From Cupriavidus taiwanensis (GTDB lineage: Bacteria > Pseudomonadota > Gammaproteobacteria > Burkholderiales > Burkholderiaceae): a stretch of 64,000 nucleotides of DNA. Where the stretch lies: positions 1,550,941 to 1,614,940 of the forward strand of contig NZ_LT977071.1 of the NCBI RefSeq assembly GCF_900250075.1. The letters are read 5' to 3'. A program made the position numbers and the translations under genes. Below are positions 50,592 through 59,349 of the stretch, piece by piece. Positions within the stretch are counted from its first letter, which is position 1, and each line of letters starts with the position of its first letter. The notes under the pieces are model-generated. The model did not search any database. It worked only from the letters and a program-made list of their open reading frames with translations, and was not told the DNA's origin.

Positions 50592-52100
50592 TCAAGGCGT
50601 GCCGTCCGAGGCATCGATCCGGTAGACCCGCCCGCTGTTTGCGGACGTGCCCGGATCGGCCATCACATAGAGCGCCTGCGCGCCATCCACGCCGAACGAG
50701 AACACGCTGCCCGGCACCGTGACGTTCCAGTCGACCGGTTCGGTGGCGGCGCCATCGCGGTACACGAAGCTCTGCAGCTTGCCGGTGCACAGATCGGAAT
50801 AGAAGTAGCGCCCCCGCAGCGCCGGGCTGGCGCTGCCGCGGTACACGTAGCCGCCGACGATGGCACAGCCGCCGTCGTCGTGGCCGTACTCGAACGCGGG
50901 CATGGTCAGTCCGCTCTTGTCGCAGGTGGCGGCGCCCACGCACACACTGCCTTCAGTCAGGTTCCAGCCGTAGTTCAGGCCCGCGCTGGTGGACGGCGCG
51001 ACGTCGACTTCCTCGAGGAGGTTCTGGCCGACATCGGCGATATACAGCGACCCGGCGTCGAACGAGAACCGCCACGGGTTGCGCAGCCCGAGCGCCCAGA
51101 TCTCGCCGCGGCTGCCGGACTGGCCCAGCAGCGGGTTGCCGGCAGGCACGCCGTAGCCCGCCGCGCCGCTGACATCGATGCGCAGCATCTTGCCGAGCAG
51201 CGTCGCCGCGTTCTGCGCGTTGCCCGCCGGATCGCCGCCACCGCCGCCGTCGCCCGTGCCGATATAGAGCATGCGGTCGGGGCCGAACGCGAGCTGGCCG
51301 CCGTTATGGTTGGAGAAGGTGGGGTGCGGAATCGACAGCAGCACCGTGCCCGAGGCGTCGGCAAGGTCCGGGTTGGCGGCCGAGACCTGGTAGCGGGCGA
51401 TGGTGATGGCGCCAGCGGTGTCGGTGTAATAGACGTAGAAGCGGCCGTTGGCCGCATAGTCAGGATCGAACGCCATCGACAGCAGCCCGCGCTCGCCATC
51501 GGTAGTGGTCAGCGCGGCAATATCGAGAAACGGCGTGGCCAGCAGCGCGCCGTCGCGCACGACGCGGATACGGCCGGCGCGTTCCACCACGAACAGGCGC
51601 GCATCGCCGGCGGGCGCGGTCAGGAAGATCGGCGCCGAGTACTCGCCGGGCACCTGCGCCAGCGACAACTGCATCGATTCCGGCGCACCGTAGGCAACGC
51701 TGGCGGTCACACCCGTGCCAGCGGCCACTGCGACCACCTGCGACGGCAGCTGCGGCTTGCGCAGCGCACTGCCCGTCAGCACGCTGTCTGCGGTGACGGT
51801 GTAACTGCCGGGCGCGAGGTTGGACAGCGTGGTCGACTGGACCACGGCCTGGCGGAACTGTCCCGGCCCCGCTACCGTGATGGCCGCCGGGGTTCCGGAC
51901 GGCAGGCCCGAGATGGCCAGCGTCAGCGAACCGTTGCCGCCGGTGCCGCCACCTCCCCCCCCTCCACCACCTCCACCGCCTGCACCGCCAGCGTCGCCGG
52001 CACCGGTGCTGTCACCCCCGCCACCACCTCCGCAGGCGGCAAGGCCCAGGCAGCAGGCGATGGCGAATCGGCGAAGCGCGTGGCGCAGTGCGTCGGGCAT
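50592..52100 (-). CDS. Lipoprotein, PQQ-type sugar dehydrogenase/sorbosone dehydrogenase-like
   Basis: A 502-aa lipoprotein: lipobox LGLAACGG, then a glycine-dominated linker (residues ~22-55), a short beta domain (SLTLAISGLPSGTPAAITVAG, GSYTVTADS) and a six-bladed propeller of the soluble glucose/sorbosone dehydrogenase type (LFVVERAGRIRVVRDG, GERGLLSMAFDPDYAANGRFYVYYTD, NHNGGQLAFGPD, GLRNPWRFSFD). It ends near VYRID. AGGAG precedes the ATG at 52100. It probably oxidises a sugar or aldose-like compound at the cell surface or in the periplasm; PQQ use is assumed from the family. Confidence 0.88.
   Translation of the reverse strand: MPDALRHALRRFAIACCLGLAACGGGGGGDSTGAGDAGGAGGGGGGGGGGGGTGGNGSLTLAISGLPSGTPAAITVAGPGQFRQAVVQSTTLSNLAPGSYTVTADSVLTGSALRKPQLPSQVVAVAAGTGVTASVAYGAPESMQLSLAQVPGEYSAPIFLTAPAGDARLFVVERAGRIRVVRDGALLATPFLDIAALTTTDGERGLLSMAFDPDYAANGRFYVYYTDTAGAITIARYQVSAANPDLADASGTVLLSIPHPTFSNHNGGQLAFGPDRMLYIGTGDGGGGGDPAGNAQNAATLLGKMLRIDVSGAAGYGVPAGNPLLGQSGSRGEIWALGLRNPWRFSFDAGSLYIADVGQNLLEEVDVAPSTSAGLNYGWNLTEGSVCVGAATCDKSGLTMPAFEYGHDDGGCAIVGGYVYRGSASPALRGRYFYSDLCTGKLQSFVYRDGAATEPVDWNVTVPGSVFSFGVDGAQALYVMADPGTSANSGRVYRIDASDGTP
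51955..51962. repeat. Run of eight C within the poly-glycine linker
   Basis: Eight consecutive C on the plus strand (G on the coding strand) inside the Gly linker, next to further C-rich repeats. A slip of one base here would frameshift the lipoprotein just after its export signal, switching the enzyme off. Confidence 0.8.
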
Positions 52101-52497
52101 GGCGGGCTCCTGTGACGGCCGGGGCACCGCCTGGCATGCAGCAGCCGCTGCGCGGCCGCGCACTTGCGCCGGCGTGTCCGGCGGCAGGGGGCGCCTTGCC
52201 CTTGTAAAGTATGTCATGCGCGCGGCATCGGCCAACCACTGCAGATGCGCTTCAAAGCGCGCATTCCGTACAGGCGTAGTTTCCCGCACCAGCGCCGCTA
52301 TCATCGGTGTGAATCTTTGCCTACAGTAAATGCGGCGGCGGTTGGCGAGTGCCGGCGGCGCCGCCTTCGCCGTCTGGTCGCGCCCCCGGAATACTGCCCG
52401 CCCGGGCGCCGCAGGCCCGATGCTGTCGCCCCCGGCACGGGTGCGAGGGCTTCGTCGCAGACCTTCGCCGTGGGCAGTTGCTGCCGGGTGCAAGCCA
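52101..52497. other. Intergenic region without a convincing gene
   Basis: 397 bases between the lipoprotein start and the next plus-strand gene. An AT-rich patch (CATGACATACTTTACAAGG on the minus strand, about 52203-52221) is a candidate promoter for the lipoprotein gene. Another (52310-52330, CTTTGCCTACAGTAAAT) could serve the rightward genes. A frame open from 52330 is Arg/Pro-rich and I treat it as non-coding. Confidence 0.45.
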
Positions 52498-53175
52498 GTG
52501 CTGACTACTTCCCTAGATCCCCACGCGGCCGAAGCACGGCCGCGGCTGCTCGATACCGTCGACCGCGTATGCGAGACGTGCTTCGGCCTGTTCATGGCGC
52601 TGACCTTCGTGGGCGCGGTGTCGGCCGTCGGCGCGCCGGCGGATGCCCCGCGCACGATGTTCTTCACGGCGCTGGGCTGCAACCTGGCCTGGGGGCTGGC
52701 CGACGCCGTGATGTACCTGGTGCGCACGCTGACCGAGCGCGGCCGCAGGCTGTCCCTGGTCAAGGCGGTTCGCAATGCCGGCGACCCGGGAGACGCCATC
52801 GCGCGCCTGCGTGATGCGCTTTCGCCGGCCTTGCGCACGCTGGTCGACGATGCCGAGCTGGAAGCACTGCGAGGCCGCCTCGCCCGCTCCGCCGACCTGC
52901 CCGCGCGCCCGACGCTGAGCGCGCAGGATTTGCTGGCAGCGGTCGGGATCTTCCTGCTGGTGGTGCTGGCGACGTTCCCGGTGGCGCTGCCGTTTATCGT
53001 GTTTACTGATGTCTCCACGGCGCTGCTGGTATCGCGCGTGCTGACCATCCTGATGCTGTTCGGCGCCGGCATCGCACTTGGGCGCCATGCCGGCTTCGGC
53101 GGATGGATTGCCGGTGCGGCGATGACGCTGGTCGGGGTTGCACTGACCATGGCCATCATCGCACTGGGAGGCTGA
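52498..53175 (+). CDS. Membrane protein, VIT1/CCC1-like
   Basis: A 225-aa membrane protein with an N-terminal helix pair (FGLFMALTFVGAVSAVGA; FFTALGCNLAWGLADAVMYLV), a soluble middle part (RLRDALSPALRTLVDDAELEALRGRLA) and three C-terminal helices. The GCNLAWGLADAVMYL motif is typical of VIT1/CCC1-like iron/manganese transport family proteins. The start is uncertain: I used GTG at 52498, just before conserved sequence. An ATG at 52420 or 52330 would add an Arg/Pro-rich tail. GGAGG at its end serves the next gene. Confidence 0.7.
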   Translation: MLTTSLDPHAAEARPRLLDTVDRVCETCFGLFMALTFVGAVSAVGAPADAPRTMFFTALGCNLAWGLADAVMYLVRTLTERGRRLSLVKAVRNAGDPGDAIARLRDALSPALRTLVDDAELEALRGRLARSADLPARPTLSAQDLLAAVGIFLLVVLATFPVALPFIVFTDVSTALLVSRVLTILMLFGAGIALGRHAGFGGWIAGAAMTLVGVALTMAIIALGG

Positions 53176-53177
53176 CC

Positions 53178-53879
53178 GTGCAGGCCGGAGGCAGCGCTGC
53201 ACGTCCGGCGGCACGGCCGCCCACGCGGGCCGCGCTACTGGCTCCGCGACTGGCAGCACGCTGCCTGGTGCTGGCCGCGGCCATCGCGCCGCTGCCCTTG
53301 CATGCCGCCGAAGACAGCGGCACGCCGGCGAGCGCTGAGGCGCCGGCGTGGAGCGGCGGGATCTCGGCTTACCTCAACCTGCCGCGCGGCAGCGAAGCCT
53401 ATGTCACGGGCATCGCCATCGCCAAGCGCGGCGTCTTGCACCTGGAGGCGCGCAGCAACTACGAAGGCATGGATGCGTACTCGTTCTTCGTCGGCTACAA
53501 CCTTGGCTGGGGTGAGGCGTTGCGGCTGGATTTCACGCCGATCCTCGGCGTGGTCACCGGCAGCACGCACAGCGTCGTGGGCGGGTTCGAGGCCACCCTG
53601 ACCGGCCGCTATGCCGATGCCTATATCGAGTTCGAATACGTGCCGGACGCCGAACCGTCCGGGTACGCCTACGCATGGAGCGAGCTAGCCTGGCGCCCCC
53701 GGGACTGGCTGCGGCTTGGCCTGGCAGCCCAGCGCACGCGTGTGCCCGACAATGGCCGCAATCTGCAGCGCGGCGTGTTTGCGCAAGTGAAAGGCAAGCA
53801 TGTCTCCGGTGCGGTCTACTGGTTCAACCCGGCCGCGCACGACCAGATCGCCGTGGTCTCGGTCGCGCTGAGCTTCTGA
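53178..53879 (+). CDS. Exported hypothetical protein, beta-rich
   Basis: A 233-aa protein with a signal peptide after a basic 25-residue start (CLVLAAAIAPLPLHA-AED). The mature part looks like an outer-membrane or periplasmic beta-barrel: alternating strands such as GVLHLEARSNYEGMDAYSFFVGYNLGW and KHVSGAVYWFNPAAHDQIAVVSVALSF, ending in an aromatic residue (Phe) as outer-membrane proteins do. I do not recognise a family. The GTG at 53178 lies three bases after the previous stop, with GGAGG six bases upstream, so it is translated together with the VIT-like protein. Confidence 0.75.
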   Translation: MQAGGSAARPAARPPTRAALLAPRLAARCLVLAAAIAPLPLHAAEDSGTPASAEAPAWSGGISAYLNLPRGSEAYVTGIAIAKRGVLHLEARSNYEGMDAYSFFVGYNLGWGEALRLDFTPILGVVTGSTHSVVGGFEATLTGRYADAYIEFEYVPDAEPSGYAYAWSELAWRPRDWLRLGLAAQRTRVPDNGRNLQRGVFAQVKGKHVSGAVYWFNPAAHDQIAVVSVALSF

Positions 53880-53931
53880 CGCGGCCCCGGGCGATGCGAG
53901 AAACCGGGGACGGTTTTTCCGGGGTGCGGGA

Positions 53932-54567
53932 ATGGACCTGAAGCGCAACATCCAGCTTCACCAACCCGCCGCGCTCGAGGCCCTGCTGGCCGAGGTCCGT
54001 GCCTGCCGCGCCTGCGCGCACCACTTGCCGCTCGGCCCGCGCCCGGTGGTGCGCGCCGGCGCCAGCGCGCGCATCCTGATCGTCGGCCAGGCGCCGGGAA
54101 CGCGCGTGCACGAGACCGGCATTCCATGGAACGACGCCAGCGGCGAGCGGTTGCGGCAGTGGCTCGGGGTCGACGACGCCACCTTCTGCGACGCCTCGCA
54201 ATTCGCCATCATCCCGATGGGCTTGTGCTATCCGGGCCGTGGCAAGGGCGGCGACAACCCGCCGCGCCCCGAATGCGCGCCCTTGTGGATGGACCGCCTG
54301 CTGGCACAATTGCCGTCTATCGCCCTGACCCTGCTGGTCGGCCAGTACGCGCAACGGCATTTCCTCGGGGCGCGCCGCAAGCCCACGCTGACCGAAACCG
54401 TCCGGGCATGGCAGGACTACGCGCCCGCCTTCATACCGCTGCCGCACCCGTCGCCGCGCAACCAGCCGTGGTTCAAGCAGCATCCGTGGTTTGAGGCGGA
54501 GGTGCTGCCGATGCTGCGGGAGCGGGTCAGGCTGCTGCTGCGGCCTGGCGATATGCCGCCAGGCTAG
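53932..54567 (+). CDS. Uracil-DNA glycosylase superfamily protein
   Basis: A 211-aa protein of the UDG superfamily. An N-terminal CRAC pair (RACRACAHHLPLGPRPVVRA) resembles half of the Fe-S cluster site of family 4 UDGs. Motif 1 reads ILIVGQAPGTRVHETGIPWNDASGERLRQWLGV and motif 2 HPSPRNQPWF near the C-terminus. Only one clear Cys pair is seen here, with two more single Cys further on, so cluster binding is uncertain. It probably removes uracil or another damaged base. It stands 52 bases after the preceding gene. Confidence 0.87.
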   Translation: MDLKRNIQLHQPAALEALLAEVRACRACAHHLPLGPRPVVRAGASARILIVGQAPGTRVHETGIPWNDASGERLRQWLGVDDATFCDASQFAIIPMGLCYPGRGKGGDNPPRPECAPLWMDRLLAQLPSIALTLLVGQYAQRHFLGARRKPTLTETVRAWQDYAPAFIPLPHPSPRNQPWFKQHPWFEAEVLPMLRERVRLLLRPGDMPPG

Positions 54568-54609
54568 GCTGCACGCGATACCTGCCGCGCCGTAGCCTGT
54601 CGAGGCGCC

Positions 54610-55608
54610 TCATTCGCTGGCCGTAAAGCCCGAGGCCACCACCACCGGCTGCCACTGCGCGCGCTGCGCCTGGATCAGCTTGCGCAAGGCATCTCCCGGC
54701 TTGCCGTTCATTTCCATGCCCAGCGCCGCCATCTTGTCGCGCACCGCGGGGTCCTTGACGGCGTCGAGCAGCGCCTTTTCGATCTTCGCCACCGCAGCCG
54801 GCGGCGTCCCCGCCGGCACAAAGGCCGAGTACCAGCCGGATGCCGTCTCGAACCCCGGCGCGCCCGCCTCCGCCAGCGTTGGCACATCGGGCAGCAGCGC
54901 CGACCGGCGAGTGCCGGTGACACCCAGGAAACGGATCTTGCCCGCCCGGTAGAGCTCCATCTGCCCGCCCACCGCATCGATACCCAGCGGCAGCGTGCCG
55001 CCGATCTCATCGGTCAGCATCATCACGGCGCCGCGATAGGCGGTGGGCAGCAAGGGCACGCCAATCGCCTTGCCGAGCGACAGCACCCCGAAGTGAATGC
55101 TGCCGCCGAGCGTGACCAGCCCCACGCCGCCCTTGTCCGGGTTGCGCTTCACCCATGCCAGGTATTCCGGCATGGTCCGATAGGGCTGGTTGATGCTGGC
55201 GGATGCCACCAGCGGCACGTCGGCCAGGTAGGCGACGGGAACCAGGTCCTTGTCGGGGTCATAGGCCAGCCGCTTGTAGGTCAGCGGAAAGATGGTGAAT
55301 GGCGGCGCGGGGGAGATCAGCACCGTCTTGCCATCCGGTGGCGCGCGTTTGACGTTCTCCAGTGCCAGCCGCGCCGATGCGCCGGGGCGGTTCTCGACCA
55401 GCACAGGCGTGTCGAGCGAAACACGCAATTTTTCAGCAAGCGTTCGCGCGAAAATGTCGAGCGCGCCACCGGCCGCAAAGCCGACGACGATGCGCATGGG
55501 CGCTTCGCCGCTGGCGGCGCGGGCCATGGCGGGAGCGGCACTGATGCCCAGGGCCAGGGCCAATGCCAGCGCGGGGGCCAGCCGTTGCAGGGAATTCAGA
55601 AACAGCAT
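54610..55608 (-). CDS. Bug (TctC) family periplasmic receptor
   Basis: A 332-aa Bug receptor with a Sec signal peptide (LALALALGISAAPAMARA). Hallmarks: MRIVVGFAAGGALDIFARTLAEKL, VLVENRPGASARLALENV, PDGKTVLIS, LLPDVPTLAEAGAPGFE. GGAG precedes the ATG. It is the last gene of a three-gene unit, Bug (57167), M81 protein (55641) and this gene, suggesting two receptors for one substrate class. Confidence 0.92.
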   Translation of the reverse strand: MLFLNSLQRLAPALALALALGISAAPAMARAASGEAPMRIVVGFAAGGALDIFARTLAEKLRVSLDTPVLVENRPGASARLALENVKRAPPDGKTVLISPAPPFTIFPLTYKRLAYDPDKDLVPVAYLADVPLVASASINQPYRTMPEYLAWVKRNPDKGGVGLVTLGGSIHFGVLSLGKAIGVPLLPTAYRGAVMMLTDEIGGTLPLGIDAVGGQMELYRAGKIRFLGVTGTRRSALLPDVPTLAEAGAPGFETASGWYSAFVPAGTPPAAVAKIEKALLDAVKDPAVRDKMAALGMEMNGKPGDALRKLIQAQRAQWQPVVVASGFTASE

Positions 55609-55640
55609 GCGGGACTCCGATTGACGGGCGGCGGCTGCGG

Positions 55641-57140
55641 TCAGGCAGCATCCAGCTCAGTGTGCGCTTCCAGCGGATAGATGGGGCGGCGCAGGTTGCG
55701 GAACGGAAACTGGCTATAGTCGGAGCTGCAGACGCCGGGGCCGGCCACCAGCACGATCTCGCTGGCGATCGGCTCGAACCCGGCGCGGAAATGCTGGCGC
55801 GACTTGATCAGGATGTACTTGCGGCGCGACAGGTCGATGCCCGCGTGCGTGAACACGCCGGTATCGAACGGCTCCTGCGGCTTTTCGCAGATCACCACCA
55901 ACGTGCCCGCGACATCCAGCACCACGGTGCGGCCCAGGCTCAGCTTCATGCCCGTGAACATCGGGCCGGTGACCTGATAGTTGCCGTCGGTAATGCACTG
56001 CACCCGGCCGGTCAGCCGCAGCGGGCGGCCCTTCAGGTCCAGCGCCGGCATGTCGGTCTTGCCGCCCACATCGAGCGTGACGGACTGCCCTACGCCGGCG
56101 GCAATCAATTCCACCACGGCGCCCGGATCCCAGAACGGCCCGGCGACCACGCCTTCGAGCCCCTGGCGCAGGACTTCGCCCAACACCGTCATTTCGTCCG
56201 TTGGCCCGCCTGCACCACAGTTGTCGCCATGATCCACCAGCACGACCGGACCTTGCGCGAGCGTCTTGGCGCGCGCGATGGATGCTGCCATCGGCTCGAT
56301 CGGGAAGACGAAATCAGCCCGGCGTTCCCACGCCATGCCGCAGAGCTCATCGAGCAAGCGCCGGCCCGCTTCGATTCTGGTGGTCTCAGCCACGATCACC
56401 ACTGCCAGGCCCGTATGCGGGATATCGGCAAGCGGAAAGCCACCGAACACCGACGCGTTGAGCACCTCGCCATCGCGCTCGGCCGTGATCGCACGCTCCA
56501 TGATGTCCTTCATGGGTTGCGCGCGCGGGGTCTGGCGCAGCATGTGAGTCAGCATCGGCAGCGTGCGCCACAGCAACACCGGGCGGGCTTCCCCTTGCAG
56601 CGCCGCCATCAGGGTACGGGCGGCGCGCACGCCGGTCTCGTACACATCCACGTGGGGATAGGTGCAATAGCCGGTGATCACGGTCGCATTGTCGACCAGT
56701 GCAGCGCTGAAGTTGGCGTGGAAATCGAGCGCAACCGCGATCGGCGTCTCCGGTGCGACGGCACGGATGCGGGCCAGCAACTCGCCTTCCGCATCCGGAT
56801 AACCCTCGGCCACCATGGCGCCGTGCAAGTCCAGCATCACCGCATCGCAGCCGGCGCGTACCGCCTCCACGATGGTGGCCGCCATCGACTCAAAGGCTTC
56901 GGCAGTGACCATGCCGCTGGGCACTGCGTTAGCCATCAACGGCATCACGAACTCGTCGCCCTGGCGCCGGGCGATATCGATGAATGCGGCCGCGGCGCTG
57001 TTGGTGCCCTGGCAGGCCCGCACCGCGTCGTCACCGTAAAGCGGGCCGTCGGTGCTGCCGCGGTTGAACGCGCTCAGTGGCGTGGGGATCGGCGAAAAGG
57101 TATTGGTTTCATGCCGCATCAGGGCAATGACAAAGCGCAT
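55641..57140 (-). CDS. M81 family metallopeptidase, MlrC-like
   Basis: A 499-aa protein of the MlrC family (named after microcystin-degradation protein MlrC), a zinc hydrolase of linear peptides or amides. Zn-binding candidates: DLHGAMVAEG, ALDFHANFS and YPHVDVYETG. The N-terminus MRFVIALMRHETNTFSPIPT is the family's standard start, and a C-terminal MlrC domain follows (GPVVLVDHGDNCGAGGPTDEMTVL, FDTGVFTHAGID). It lies between two Bug receptor genes on the same strand. The operon probably takes up and hydrolyses a peptide-like or amide compound. Confidence 0.92.
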   Translation of the reverse strand: MRFVIALMRHETNTFSPIPTPLSAFNRGSTDGPLYGDDAVRACQGTNSAAAAFIDIARRQGDEFVMPLMANAVPSGMVTAEAFESMAATIVEAVRAGCDAVMLDLHGAMVAEGYPDAEGELLARIRAVAPETPIAVALDFHANFSAALVDNATVITGYCTYPHVDVYETGVRAARTLMAALQGEARPVLLWRTLPMLTHMLRQTPRAQPMKDIMERAITAERDGEVLNASVFGGFPLADIPHTGLAVVIVAETTRIEAGRRLLDELCGMAWERRADFVFPIEPMAASIARAKTLAQGPVVLVDHGDNCGAGGPTDEMTVLGEVLRQGLEGVVAGPFWDPGAVVELIAAGVGQSVTLDVGGKTDMPALDLKGRPLRLTGRVQCITDGNYQVTGPMFTGMKLSLGRTVVLDVAGTLVVICEKPQEPFDTGVFTHAGIDLSRRKYILIKSRQHFRAGFEPIASEIVLVAGPGVCSSDYSQFPFRNLRRPIYPLEAHTELDAA

Positions 57141-57166
57141 GGACTGGCTCCGACAACGTCAAGGGA

Positions 57167-58156
57167 TCAGTTGGATTCGAGATCGACCGCGCGCGCAATG
57201 GCGCCATAGCGGATCGATTCGGTCTGCAGGAAGCGGCGGGCCTGCTCGGGGGTGGACAGGACCGGCTCGTAGGCAAGCGTCTTCAGGCGTGCGGCGAAGT
57301 CCGCTTCATGCACGCTCGCCTTCACTTCCTGGTAGAGCCGGTCGATGACCGGGGCCGGCGTACCCGCCTTGACCATCAGCGCCAGGTTGCCGCGCACCTG
57401 CAGTGCGTCGGCACCACCCGGCCTCTGCGTTTCGAGGGCAGGAAACTGCGCAACCGGTTCCACCTGCAACACGGCCAGCGGCTTGGCCTTGCCATCCTGG
57501 ACGTAGTTGACCGAAGAGCCGATCACATCGACATGGGCATAGGTCTGGCCGCCAATCAGATCCGCCATGGCCGGCGGCGAGCCGCGGTACGGAACGATAG
57601 TGAAGTCCAGGCCATTGCGGCGCTTCCAGTCGGCCAGGCCGAGGTGAGCGGCCCCTGCCACAACGTTGATGCTGATCGACACCTTGCCGGGATTGCGCTG
57701 GATATGCGCTTTCAGTTCACTCAGCGTCATCTGCTTGCGGTCGGCGCGCGTGATGATCCAGTGCGGCACGGTGCTGACGATGGTCACCGGCGTCAGGTCG
57801 GTATCGGGCCGATAGCGCAGGCCCTTGATCGTGTACGGATTGATACTGAGCGTGCCGTCGCTAGCCAGCAGCAGCGTGTTGCCGTCGGCCTTTTCCTTGA
57901 GCACTGAGGACACGCCCGGCACGGTCGCACCGCCGGCGATGTTCTCCACCACCACCGGCTGCCCCAGCCGCTGCTCCAGCTTGCGCGCGAGCGTCCGGCC
58001 GATGATGTCGTAGGAACCGCCGGCCGGGAACGGCACGACCAGGCGCAGCGGCCGGTCAGGCCACGCGGTCGCGGCACTTGCGCAAGTGGCCGTCAGCAAG
58101 GCTGCGCCGGCAAGCATGCAGCGCATGGTCGAGCGCAATCGGCATACTGCTTCCAT
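57167..58156 (-). CDS. Bug (TctC) family periplasmic receptor
   Basis: A 329-aa Bug receptor with a signal peptide (MLAGAALLTATCASA-ATAW). Hallmarks: RLVVPFPAGGSYDIIGRTLARKLEQRLGQPVVVENIAGG, ADGNTLLLASDG, VPYRGSPPAMADLIGGQ. AGGAGG lies before the ATG. It is the first gene of the Bug / M81 / Bug unit and is divergent from the LysR gene at 58276. Confidence 0.92.
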   Translation of the reverse strand: MEAVCRLRSTMRCMLAGAALLTATCASAATAWPDRPLRLVVPFPAGGSYDIIGRTLARKLEQRLGQPVVVENIAGGATVPGVSSVLKEKADGNTLLLASDGTLSINPYTIKGLRYRPDTDLTPVTIVSTVPHWIITRADRKQMTLSELKAHIQRNPGKVSISINVVAGAAHLGLADWKRRNGLDFTIVPYRGSPPAMADLIGGQTYAHVDVIGSSVNYVQDGKAKPLAVLQVEPVAQFPALETQRPGGADALQVRGNLALMVKAGTPAPVIDRLYQEVKASVHEADFAARLKTLAYEPVLSTPEQARRFLQTESIRYGAIARAVDLESN

Positions 58157-58275
58157 TGGTCTCCTCCTGAGGTCTGATTGCCTCGTGATGGCTTGGAATG
58201 AATCAGGTGATGCGCCGACTATATGGGATTGGTCTCGATACCAAAAGCGAATTAAACTCGCTGTTTATTGAGCAA

Positions 58276-59328
58276 ATGGTTAATCCACAAAGAAGCCAGT
58301 CAGCCCTGCACTCGCCTGCCATGCCTGCCGAAACCTTCATCCATACCCTGCTTGGCCGCCTCAAGCTGCGGCATCTGCGCATCATGCTGGCGCTGAGCGA
58401 GATGCAGACCGCCGCCGCCGTTGCCGTGCGCTTCCATGTCAGCCCAGCGGCAGTGTCCAAGACACTGGCCGAGATCGAAGACATCGTGGGCATGCCGCTG
58501 TTCGAGCGCGGCCGCCGCGGCCTGCGGCTGACCGATCCCGGCCGGGAAATGGCGTCGCATGCTGCGGTCTTGCTGGCGCAGCTGGAACGGCTCGCCGAAT
58601 CGCTGGAGGCGGTACGCGCCGGCAGCCAGGGGGCGTTGCGCATTGCGTTTCGGACGATGTCGGTGCAGCCCTTCCTGGCACGGGCGATGAGCGACTTCTA
58701 CCGGGATCATCCGCGCGTGGAGATCAGCGTGATCGAAGGCGGCATCGGCGAACTGGCGGATCAGCTTGTGGATGGCTCGCTGGATCTGCTGTTCGCCTAT
58801 GACGATCCGCGCCTGTCGCTACCGGCGCTGCGCGCGGCGCCGGTGGTCCCGGCACAGAAGGTGGTGATCGTCGCCAGCCACGACCATCCGCTGCTCGCCC
58901 GCCGCAAGCTGACGGCGCGTGAATTGTCCGGGCAGCAATGGTGTATTCCGGTGTCCGGCTCGCGCATGCTTCACCTGCTGCACTCGGCGTTCCAGGCGCT
59001 GGACGCGCCAGCACCCACGCTTGGTATCCGCACCAGCGATGTCGCCGCCACCGCCAGCCTGTTGCAGGCCGGTCATTTCCTCGCGGTGTTTCCCGAGCGC
59101 ATCGCCGCGCAGCTCGCCCTGGCCAAGGTGGGAAGAGTGCTGCGCTTCGAACTCGGCAGCCGCGTGGAGCCGGTGGTCGCGGTGTGGAACGACGAACTCA
59201 CGCCGCGCACGCCGGCTCGCCTGTTTCGCGAGCTTGTCATGCACCGGGCCGGCGAATCCTTCATGGCCCAGCCGGTACCGTTGCTGGCCGCGCGCGCGGT
59301 TGCTGCCGCTGGCGTTAGCAAGCGCTGA
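58276..59328 (+). CDS. LysR family transcriptional regulator
   Basis: About 350 aa; HTH LRIMLALSEMQTAAAVAVRFHVSPAAVSKTLAEIEDIVGMPLFERGRRGLRLT starts near residue 35. The effector domain resembles GbpR/PcaQ-type regulators (GALRIAFRTMSVQPFLARAMSDFYRDHP). The start is uncertain: in-frame ATGs lie at 58198, 58276 and 58321, and only 58276 has a weak GAG upstream. It is divergent from the Bug / M81 / Bug operon, so it is the probable regulator. Confidence 0.87.
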   Translation: MVNPQRSQSALHSPAMPAETFIHTLLGRLKLRHLRIMLALSEMQTAAAVAVRFHVSPAAVSKTLAEIEDIVGMPLFERGRRGLRLTDPGREMASHAAVLLAQLERLAESLEAVRAGSQGALRIAFRTMSVQPFLARAMSDFYRDHPRVEISVIEGGIGELADQLVDGSLDLLFAYDDPRLSLPALRAAPVVPAQKVVIVASHDHPLLARRKLTARELSGQQWCIPVSGSRMLHLLHSAFQALDAPAPTLGIRTSDVAATASLLQAGHFLAVFPERIAAQLALAKVGRVLRFELGSRVEPVVAVWNDELTPRTPARLFRELVMHRAGESFMAQPVPLLAARAVAAAGVSKR

Positions 59329-59349
59329 GCGGAAAGCTTGCGGCCAGGC

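Noticed and set aside
52101..53159. In-frame extension of the lipoprotein gene far upstream of 52100
   Set aside because: The extension is antisense to the VIT-like gene, and a lipoprotein signal with AGGAG starts cleanly at 52100.
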